NCBI RefSeq assembly: GCF_963576615.1
Contig: NC_088711.1
Span: 15,485,869 to 15,549,868, forward strand
DNA from: Watersipora subatra
Lineage: Eukaryota; Bryozoa; Gymnolaemata; Cheilostomatida; Watersiporidae
DNA length: 64,000 nt
Direction: 5' to 3'
In this document: positions 33,001 to 45,000 of the stretch, piece after piece
Position numbering within the stretch: the stretch's first letter is position 1
How the letters are laid out: every line of letters begins with the position of its first letter
Made by a program: the position numbers and the translations under genes
The notes under the pieces: generated by a model
The model's database searches: none
What the model was told of the DNA's origin: nothing
The model's input: only the letters and a program-made list of their open reading frames with translations

Positions 33001-36000
33001 ATTAGGTATCTAGCTAGGCATGTCAGTTGTTAAACTTTTGTAAAGTAAGTTGACTCCTTGAGCGCACCACACCAATTTCAGAATAACTCACAATATACAT
33101 GTAAGTTAATAGATATGTGTATATTTGTACATAAAAAACCACAGCCAAATATATAAAAAGAAGGCACGAAGGTGCTTCTGCTTGGTTTCTGTGCGGTTCT
33201 CCCTATGTTATGTTGCTGGTGGAATGCTAATGAAAACACAACTCCTTGCATGATGGGCAAGAAGTTGTGTTTTCATGCTGTCGGCGTGCTCATGGTATCT
33301 TTAGCAAAAAACTGATTTTAATTTGCAATTTGCAAATCACTAACATTTCCAAAATATTCATTAACTATGTAGGATCCATATCATATTTTTTACTCTGTAT
33401 CATACTGCATTTAAGGCTAGCTCACTTTTGAGGATGTTTCTTACAGAATGAATGTTGTTTTTTCAGTCCAATAAATTATTATAGTTTTTCACAGCATCAT
33501 TAACTGAGAAAAGTTGCCCAATAGATGTTGATATACATATATTTCATTTTCACTCTCCCTTACCATTAGATTCTCCGCAAAGACCACAAAAGTGTTGACA
33601 GTTTGTTTTCGACCAATCAGGATAGCTCTCACAAACGCTGGATTCGTAGGCAGTGCAGTCATTTATCTGATCCTTGCAGTTACCTTGCTGACGTGTGGTT
33701 GGAGGGGCGACTGTACTTGTAGCTACCAAACAGCAGCATAATTCATAAGTGTCGATTTCAATCTCATCATTCAAATCTCATTGTCAAATCAATCCCAATG
33801 TCAAATCTCATCATCCTTGTAAAATGTCTGAGCAAAAGCTAACTCGAAAAATGTAAAACCAAATCTAAAAACTATTAAAAAAAATTGCTCCAAAGATGTT
33901 CATCCATCTTGTTTTCTTCAGCCCTTACCTTCACACAGACCGCAGAAACTTCGACAGTTCTTGTTTGACCAATCAAGATAGTTCTCACAAACGCTGCGGT
34001 CATATTCTGAACAGTCGTCTATCGTATCTTTACAAACACCTTGCTGGGTTGATGTGGAAGTGGCAACAGTGCTAATAGCTATAACACATAGTAACAGCAC
34101 TATACACGCGCAGTATCAATCATGATCAACCAAAGCACCACTGCAATAAGTATTCAAGAATTGTTTTATAGCAAGTAACTTAGACCAAACGAAATACAGG
34201 AACACTGATCTGTTTAACCCACCCCCATCATCGATGTCATTGCCAGGACCCGATGTAAACTGAACAACTTTTACTCGGCGAGATTAGATAAGTGTTTCAC
34301 CATAATTTCACTAAAGAAATGTGTGCTTTGGTCTGCCTATTTTGTACTAAAGGTAAAAAACTGAAGAAATCTGATTATACTATCTTCATTTTGTAAACAC
34401 GCCTCCACCTGATGACATAAACAGTTCAGCATGTGCTTGTCAGTTCACCTAGACACTAATTAGATGGTACACATTTACATTTCAGAAGCCTACCTGCTGT
34501 CTGGCAGAGGCCACAGTAAGAGCGGCACTTGCTGTTGGCCCACGCTGGATAACCTGCACAGGCATCTAAAGAGTAGTCTGAACAGTCGTTTATCGTGTCT
34601 TTGCAGTCGTCTACACCTACATAGAGGAGACAGTTAACTACTCTCACTGAATCAGTTAATATCCAAAGAGAATTGGATGCTTTCATTATATTAATTTGGT
34701 CATCATCTGTTATTTTAATAATATTGTATCTTTACAATAAAATATAAAAACCTATTCTTCTTTAAAACTTTGGGCAATACACTGAATTTTACTCACCTTT
34801 TGTAGTTGTTGAAGGCTTGGTGATCGGTGCGGTCGTAGGACGCGGTGTTGTCTTCCCTATATGGCAAGAATAATCTGTGTTACTATTAGCCCTGGCATTG
34901 ATATTGACATAGATATGCTAAATAGCCTTGCTTTCTCGTAATCGTTTTAACATTGACATAGACATAGACGTACTAAATAGCCTTGCTTTCTCGTAATTGT
35001 TTCAACATTGATATAGACCTAAACATTCTAAATAGCCTTGCTTTTTCGTGATTGTCCGAGCATAGATATGGACAATGAACTGTGCACAAGTCTTACGCTA
35101 AACATACTAGCTAGCCTTTCTATAAAATTTACCCCCAGCTAAAAAAGGAAAAATTATTTCATGAACATGTACTTCAGAACTAGTCAAAGGTGGAGAAGGG
35201 CGACTCTAAAGCCATACTATGCTAAAAGAGAAGATAACCCCACCTGGACACACAGAGCAAAACTTGGGACAATTCGATTTCATATGAGAAAAGGAGCAGG
35301 TAGACTTGTCCAAGTGTGAACAGTCAAACTTGTCAGCACAGGTAATAACGGCTGGTGTAGAGGTAACTTCTGTGACATCATCGTTGCCACCTGGTGCAAG
35401 TATAAATAAGCATATACTATCTGCAAAACTGCCTGTCTGATATGCTACAAATAGACAGCGTCAAAACATTCTAGTTACTATCAAATCTAAACTAACCAGG
35501 AGCTGATTCTGATTCACAGTTAGTGAAACCACAATACTTGGCGCAGTTTTGTTGCGACCATGACTTGTAGACGGTACAGATATTTGCTTCATATGCGTGG
35601 CAGTCGGCCAATTTGTCCTCACACACTGTAACAAAAATAGCATTCCTTTATCAAGCAGAGAAGTCGGGGAAAGTAATAGATGTACGCAGCGATCATCAGA
35701 GTCTTAAAGTTTTCCGGTCAACTCTGGATTTTAAGTAAATCAAACAAAACAAATATAGTATTATAGTATTACTCAGAGATCAGTAGAAAATAATCTTGAA
35801 AATTAGAAAAATAGGCACATCCCGCGTATATAAGTCACAAAATTTATTTTTTGTCTGTTGGTTTGTCATCCATGTGTCCGATTATAGCAATAAAGACTCA
35901 GCTACGCAAAATTCACTTCGCAGAGGGTTTGATCTCACAATCTACAGATCTGCAGACAAATGGCTAACCCACTACACTACAATGTCCATTTGATAGAAGT

Positions 36001-39000
36001 GATAAATGATTGTGATGACGTTCATTACATGGTAAAAACACTCACGCTTAAAGCGCTTGGGGCTATTAGCTAGCACAGTTGTTCGTTACTCATAAAGTAA
36101 TGATTATTAAGCTTGCTTCAAACATCACTATTGTTTTAGTAAAGATTTAGACTACTAGCTTACAAGGTGAGTTACTTAAATTTACTGGGTAATCATTTTA
36201 TTACACATGCAATGCTAGGCATTCGGCTAGTTAGAGCATATAAAAGCAGCCCGACGCTTTTTGTGACATTAAATGGTAATATATACAGTATATATTAACT
36301 CTTTTGTTACGGAAAGCTTTTATAACAGCTCGCCTTAGTACCTATACAAAAACATAAGAATGTTGAAGACCATGGATAGAAATGATTAGTTCAAGGAGAG
36401 TCAAGTAGCAAGGGCTATATCAAGGGAGTCAAATAGCAAGGGCTATATCAAGGGAGTCAAATAGCAAGGGCTATATCAAAGGAGTAAAGTAAGAAGGACT
36501 ATATCAAGGGAGTCAAATAGCAAGGACTATATCAAGGGAGTAAAATAGCAAGGGTTATATCGAAAGAGTCAAATAGCAAGGGCTATATCAATATACATGT
36601 ATATGCTGAATGATGACAGGTTTTAGCTATGAATTTTATTCTTAAGAAAACAAATACCTGGTGGGTTGCAGATCTTGCAGGTCTGAGCACAGTGTGTGCT
36701 AGCCCAATCTGGGTACCTTGTACACATTGATTGACCGTATACGTAGCAGTTGGTTAGTTTGTCTTCACATACAGAGTCAATTTTAACTGCTTCTACAATT
36801 CAACAAGAAACCTCCTAGTTTAGACAATAACTACATGACAGCCAAGCTGCCATATGCATCTATCTAGATAAATTCACTTTGGTTATAAAATTGACAGCAC
36901 ATGCAAAGAAGAACATACCGGAAGGATGACAGCCGTAAAGAGTTCGAAGCATTTCGATGTCGACAATGCTGAGGTGGTCTCTCTGGCCGAGCTTGAATCC
37001 ACTAGGCAGCTTGATCTTAGGGGTGATAGTGAGGAGACTAGAAGGCCTCTTAGAAAAGCTATCAGACTCATAATGCATGATGCTGTCATAGTCATAGGGA
37101 AATCCTAGGTTTGAGAGCGCGCCATCGGCGTAGAGCTTGAAGTTTGCTTCAGCACCTGTATTTGCAACCATGACTGACTAACGAGTGACACGACAAGAAG
37201 CAATCAGGTTACATGTACATACAGTAGACGCTCCTGCAATGTAAATAGTCTGTTCCAGAAAAGTTTACGTTATAAGGACTTACGTTATAAGAACAGCAAA
37301 ATACATGCAAATTGCCTATTCCATTCCAAGATCTTTCCATACTCACCTCTTTGGCTATACAAATAGGAAAAACTTTACTTAACTCTTTTATTTGTTGACT
37401 GTATCGTAACTGTAATATTATTGGTTTGCATCGACAACGTCTCCTTTTTCTGATTAATTTCACTTATTTTATGGTTCATGATTACATTGATTTGATAATC
37501 AATGTAATGGGCGGAGCGCACATCTTCGACATCCATTTAAAATTATTTGTTTATTTTGTCTAAACAGCAATTTCTATTTTGCAAATGACAACTAAATACA
37601 AATAATTTATACGCCTACAATACAGCAGAACAAAAATATATTTTTACTATAATAAAAGTGGTCTACCTGTCCGTCACCTGACTGTCTTCAGGTGTCAAGA
37701 TTAGAATAAAAGATAGCTTTCAGCGATATTCCAATGGTAGACTGACATTATAACACCAGCACCAATTGGTTGCCTTGAAGTATTTCTGAACAATTGGGCA
37801 GCTACTTATTCGCCCTGTTTTGTCGACAAATCTGATGATCTATCACGGCGAACTAGAATGTCATAGAACTTGTTTTTAATAGAGATAACACTATACGTGC
37901 ATTGGTTTTTTCTCACAAGCGCTGCGAGAGAAAAAGCGAAACTTTAAGGCTAACTACAAGATTATCGTTCATCAACATTTTGATTATACAATAGAAATTT
38001 TTGAGACTAATTAAATTGAAAAGCTTAAGGATTTCATTGCAACCATATAGTAATGAATTAAAATGATTGGTTTAGCAACAGTCATGAAGCCGCATTTCCA
38101 TTTCAAGAGTGGGGCTAGTACAGAATAGTATAGAACGGTATAGAATAGTATGGAATAGTGTGGAATAGTGTAGAATAGTATAGAATAGTATGGAATAGTG
38201 TGGAATAGTGTAGAATAGTATAGAATAGTGTGGAATAGTGTGGAATAGTGTGGAATAGTGTAGAATAGTATAGAATAGTGTGGAGTAGTGTGGAATAGTG
38301 TAGAATAGTATAGAATAGTGTGGAATAGTGTGGAATAGTATAGAATAGTATAGAATAGTGTGGAATAGTGTGGAATAGTGTAGAATAGTATAGAATAGTG
38401 TGGAATAGTGTGGAATAGTATAGAATAGTATAGAATAGTGTAGAATAGTGTGGAATAGTGTAGAATAGTATAGAATAGTGTGGAATAGTGTGGAATAGTA
38501 TAGAATAGTATAGAATAGTGTGGAATAGTGTGGAATAGTATAGAATAGTATAGAATAGTGTGGAATAGTGTAGAATAGTATAGAATAGTGTGGAGTAGTG
38601 TAGAATAGTATAGAATAGTGTGGAATAGTGTGGAATAGTATAGAATAGTGTGGAATAGTGTGGAATAGTGTAGAATAGTATAGAATAGTGTGGAATAGTG
38701 TGGAATAGTATAGAATAGTATAGAATAGTGTGGAGTAGTGTGGAATAGTGTAGAATAGTATAGAATAGTGTGGAATAGTGTGGAATAGTGTAGAATAGTA
38801 TAGAATAGTGTGGAATAGTGTGGAATAGTGTAGAATAGTATAGAATAGTACAGAATAGTGTGGAATAGTGTGGAATAGTGTAGAATAGTATAGAATAGTG
38901 TGGAATAGTGTGGAATAGTATAGAATAGTATAGAATAGTGTGGAATAGTGTGGAATAGTATAGAATAGTGTGGAATAGTGTAGAATAGTATAGAATAGTA

Positions 39001-42000
39001 TAGAATAGTGTGGAGTAGTGTAGAATAGTATATAATAGTGTGGAATAGTGTGGAATAGTGTAGAATAGTATAGAATAGTGTGGAATAGTGTGGAATAGTA
39101 TAGAATAGTATAGAATAGTGTGGAGTAGTGTGGAATAGTGTAGAATAGTATAGAATAGTTTGGAATAGTGTGGAATAGTGTAGAATAGTATAGAATAGTG
39201 TGGAATAGTGTGGAATAGTGTAGAATAGTATAGAATAGTATAGAATAGTGTGGAATAGTGTGGAATAGTGTAGAATAGTATAGAATAGTGTGGAATAGTG
39301 TGGAATAGTATAGAATAGTGTGGAGTATTAAATAACTGGCTGAATGCTCAGCATTGCACGGGTAATAAAGAAGTTTTTGCATTGAAAATTTATTTTTGTT
39401 TAACATATACAGCATTTAGCATTCTAATTTTTGAATGAAAGTGTTTGTTTATCTCTATGTGTGTCTGGCTAATGCATAATACAAATATTTGAAAGCATGA
39501 GGCATAGCTAAAACAGATTGTTATAAAAACATTTCTTATGCTACACATTCACTCACAATTTAAAACAGTTTATAAACACTGTCAAGTAATGTAGTTGTTA
39601 TTGGCTAAGTGCTTTATCCAATAAATTTGAGTAACTTAAGCTAGTAACTTAATCTAGTTTATCTCTTTACTATAATAAGAGCCGTGTCTGTCCGTCTGAA
39701 TCCAGCAGTTGAGAAAAAATTGCACCCCACTGGAGTTAAACCTACACATTTGGATACACAGATGCGAAGCCAAGCGTACTACTGCTAAACCACGCAATAA
39801 TTGTGCATATCGTGATGGAAGATCGCCGAGGCCAGGGCCAGCTGCCTAGCCAACGTCAAAGCGACCAACGTCACGACCAGGCCAAGCCTCGGCTTGGCAG
39901 AAGATACAACCGCTGGTGAGAATTTGGTCCCAAATCCCTGGCAGTCTCTTGCATGCTGTTCATTTTACGCGCACACTTTGACTTGCTTGTATTCTTGTAT
40001 ATATATTGTAAAATACATATTTATCTTGTTGCCTTGCACTCAATAGTTTTGATTCTTGTGGAGCAGTCAAGGGGACACAACAGTTTCCTTTACAATATAC
40101 ATGTAATTATTACACATTATGATCTCTCACAGCGCATGGGACTGTATGCTTGCTAGTAGTAGCCAATAGTATTTTCGCAGTTGACATATTTTAACCAATC
40201 GCTATTAACTGGACATATGACAAATACTTGATTTTAGATATACAGATAATATAGTATAGCACAAAATAATGAGCTTATTCATTATAACACTCTATAAGGC
40301 TTTCAAAGTCTTGATTGAAACGCAAACTAAACTTTAGTTGTGTAAGAAACCGCTGGTGCCGTAAGCTGGTAAAGGCTATGGTGAAGAGACAACAACGTTG
40401 TACAGAACGGAGCTAATGAAGGAGTTGTCTACCTTGTCTAATGTTCTCATAGTGAACATCAATAAACTCATCCCTGTCTGATCGACTGTGCTCATGCGCA
40501 AATCCAAGGGTATGTAAAAGCTCGTGTATGATAGTTCCCTTGTGGTAACACTGGTTCCCAATTGCCACGATTTGTCGCGCGCTTCCTCTCCGGCCCAGCT
40601 CAGCGGAGCAACTGAAAAGATTAAACGCATGATTGCAATTACAGCCACACCTTAACTTATGACCACTTCTTCATACAAATCTCTTTTCACATGCAAAATA
40701 CAAATGGAAGAAATAATCATTTTGCAACGCTTAATATGTGAAAGTTCTTGAAACATCAGTTTTCTAAATATGTAAAAATTGACAAAAATTAAAAACTAAT
40801 CGTGAAAATAAAATGGTATAAATTAAGTTCATTTAAGTTATATTTAGCATGAGTTTTCAAGTGTCTCTAATGTAAAGTAACAATAAAGTCCCCTGTCTCA
40901 TGATTACTTCTTTAATTTAGTTTTTACATACATGTAGTTATATACAACGCATTTGTTTAAATGCTATCTACAAGTACTTGAAGTACCTGAAGTTCTGTTT
41001 TTGGGCTCTGCAACAAATCAAACAAAGCAGAATATATATTCTTATGGGAATATTTGCTCTGACATACTGACTTTGGCGTATGAAGTAAATACTACAATTA
41101 ACTGTGTATGTAAAAGTTTGATAATATGAATGTAAAGTTCTAGTATTGAACATCACAAGCCATGAGATGATTGCGAAATAATTAGAATGTCTGAATTGTC
41201 ACCGAAAAAAACTGGTTACTATATTTTAAGTAAACAATAATATCGAGTGACAGGGATGACTCTTAAGGTTATTGTACAGCTAAAACTTAAGGCTGGTTCA
41301 CACAATATTGCAATACAATAATACAACAATACTACAATACGTCTGTAACAACATTGTGCACACTGTCACAAACCCATCAGCATTTATATCCACGAGTAAT
41401 CCGTGACATAATGTTCTCATTACACAATGGGGGTCACTGAAACGATGAAATGCTAGTCCCGCAGCAACTATTATGAAGAGAACTATGGATCAAACAATCC
41501 ACAACAACCAACCATCACCACCGAAGTGGTGCACATCGCGGAATGTCATGGATGCTTAGCGAAATATTAGGATGGCCGCAATTTTTTCTGACATGAACGC
41601 TTTGCGAAGATGTTATCAGTTTAAAGTGCACGTAGTCGACGAATAATCTCCGATAGAGAAAGCCGACATGCAGCGATACAGTGTGAACCAAACTCAAGTG
41701 ACCAGATGTACGTGTATGTAACAGCAGACTTCAATAAAAAATTAAACGAACTGAAGACACAACTACTTACTCTTTGTAATTCTCAATGTGGATATAGCTG
41801 GTCTGGCCAGCGCGAGGTACAAACGCGATACACTTTTTGCCTCCAATCTGTGTCGCATCTTCGATCATCTGCATGGACCTTCTAAGCAAGGCTTTCACTG
41901 TACTGTCTGTAATACAAGCAAGGCTTCTGTTATAACGTTTAGTGATGAAAAGTCTTCTGTTGTACCATTCATGATGTAAAAAAAGGCTTTTACTATACTG

Positions 42001-45000
42001 TCAGTCTGTACGCAAGGCTTATGTTAAACTATTTGGTGTTAAAAACGCTTCCGCTGTCCCATTTATAATATACAAAAGGCTTTCACTGTACAGCCAGTAA
42101 CATAAGCAAAGCTTCTGCTATAATTTTTTGTATTTTAAGCAAGGTTTACGCTAGTCCATTTATAGTGTTGAAAAGGCTTTCGCTGTACAAGTCATTTACC
42201 ATGCTATCTGTATCTTTAAGTTTGACTTGCAACAAAATTTACATTACAGTTATTTGGTATCAAAAGATTCACCATGTCTTCCTCCGCTGTGTTGTAGGTG
42301 CAAAATATGTGGGAATGTGATTACAAGCTCTTAAAAGCTCAAAAATAAACAGTTAATCGCAGTCCTCCCAAAAATCAGAAATCAAAACATGTTTGAATGT
42401 GAAATATTTGTCGTGAAAATATAATTTAATAACAAACTCTGACACTAGCTAGATAATGAACCTGGAAAAGCAACTCACTGAATTTAGAGCTTATTGTGTA
42501 TGGAACAACACCGTTTGGCCACAACAAGTCTTTGTCAGCCACAGCATTCCTCTTCTACAAGTCAACAGCGGACAGCGAGTTACATGAATCTGTGTCAGTG
42601 AACATCTCTGAAACTACTAAAGACTACCAAATCAATCTCACATCAGCTCTAGGAATACCCATAATCATCAATCAACCTTATTCTATCTGTGAGATCTACA
42701 CATGCAGACTCTATGGATATGATGACTTCACCCAGTAATATGACACAGACACCAACCAGCTAAGGTACAGGCTATTTGTGTCTGTTACAATTGGTTATCG
42801 GTGCAATCTAGTAATTGGTTGATATGAAAACATACAAAAATTACAATTTTAAGATGTAACAATTACAAAATGTGATGTTCTAACAGAGAGACACGGAGAG
42901 ATAAGAGTTGGTCTGAATTAAAAATGTGTTGGCTTAAAAGTGATTGAGAAGATTAGTAGAGGTTGAATTGGGTTCGGATAATATCTCATGGAAAAGATAT
43001 AAGATCACTTGCTAAAAAGTAACTCACGTTATGCAGTGAAATACGAATAGCTGTAAATTACCATATGTAATATGACTGCAGTAATAAATATAAAATCTTT
43101 TTTTCAAAACGATTTTTAGCAAATAGTATAACGATAGTTAATTAAAAGTCCAAATATTTTAGCTACTAAAAAAATTAGTTTTTGACAGTATTTGTGACAG
43201 ACAACATGTAGCAGAGACCCTTACCACTCGATGAAATGATTTAGGCACTCGCATATCACCCTCAACTAATGTGAATGGTTCATCTTCTATGTCCTGCTCC
43301 TCATTCTACAAATGTTTGTTATAACCTGGATTAAAGAAAATATACTGAAGCTTGTAAAGGCATTTTCATATGAGAATCCTGCATTTAGAATGCAAAACTT
43401 ACACAACATTTTAGGTGATTTTGTCAGAAGTTATTGGTATTTTTCTATCAGTTGAGATTGTTTCTGATGTTTGAGGTGATACGACTGCCGGGATGTTTCA
43501 AGATTAAAATCGACAAAACTTGATTGCAGTTAAATCACTCAGAAGAGAAATATGTGCCAAAATGACATCAGTAATTGTGTGGCTGCCTGTCTCTCTTGTT
43601 ATTGATCTCGGCTATTGCGGTCAAGTTACAGCGTTACGCGCCTCTATTCTGTCAGTATGTTTGCTGAAGTGCAACTATAGATGTCATAATCGCACTTTCA
43701 CTCGAATCTGAGCACTTTAATCGCAATAAAGTTAAGTTGATTTTAATCTTAAAACATCCTGGCTGTCAGATCACCTCAAACATCAAAAATAATCACAAAT
43801 GATAGAAAAATACTGATACTTTCTAATAAAATCTACTTTGTGTGTCAGTTCATCTTTAGACTTCCTGTATCATAAAATTTTAATCTAGTCTAACCTCAGT
43901 TTGTTAAGATCTAAAATGTCAAACAAATTGGGAAATTCACACAAAAAACTTGAGAATTAATTGCTTTTGATGCCAAAAACATTCCGAATTCAAACAGTTG
44001 CGAGATAAGTTGGGTAAACTCAATGACACAACTCAACTGTCCACTGACACTACTCTTCCTCTTGTTATCTAAGTCTTCCTTGGAGTTGATGAAATACTGT
44101 ATTTATGTGATGTATTAGTGTACTATTTCATTTATATATTATTAGAATAAAACACATAGGTTATTTCTACACTTTTTATACAACTCAAAAATATTTTTTT
44201 AAACGTATAAGCTATAAAGAAACAAGCTTGTGTAAACATGTTTATATGAGGAAACAAAGCTGGGGTACAAGTCGCTACAGATACACTGCTACATTTCCAA
44301 GTTCTATTTTTGGAGCGTTTTTGAGAGATTTAGTGTACTTTATAAACTACCTTCTTTCTAATTAAACAGTTTATGGTTCAAAATAATACAAAGATAGTTG
44401 AACAAGTGCGTTTGTACTATTGAAACGGATTGAACTATTTGTAATGCAAAAAGTTATTTCAAAATCTAAACAACGCGCTTTTCAAACAGCTTTTTTGATG
44501 ATTGTGGTCGAAAGTCGAAGTCGTACTGCATTTATACTTCACTTAGTGAAATGGTCAGAGCATAAAGCTTCACATATACAGTTTTCAAGTGAAAATCATG
44601 GAGTATACTTCGAGGTAGACATCATACACTCATTAATCTTGAAATTGACTCAACATATTTTGCAATGCAATTATAATTTTAAATATAGCACAATTCCATT
44701 ATTATTATAAAATACCAAATAAGTGAAATATGAAATCTTTTGTGGTACAAACTAAATGGCAGAGGCTTTTACCACTTGATAGAATGATTTGGGTATGCGT
44801 ATATCACCCTCAACTAATGTGAATGGTTCATCTTCTAGGTCAAGGTCTTCACTTCTCTGCAAAATAATGTTTTGAAGTATGTGAATAGACAATTTTCTCT
44901 CAGTGTTAAAACAATGTTTGTACTTCAGCGACTCTTTATGGAATAATACATAAAAACCTTCATTTAATAGGATGAGCTGAAGGCAGCAAGACCAGGATAT

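Noticed and set aside
38072..39415. 447-codon minus-strand open frame rich in Tyr, Leu, Phe, His.
   Set aside because: Produced by the decamer satellite; it lies within an intron of astacin B.
42496..42738. 80-codon plus-strand frame.
   Set aside because: Overlaps astacin B exon 4 in antisense; no recognisable domain.
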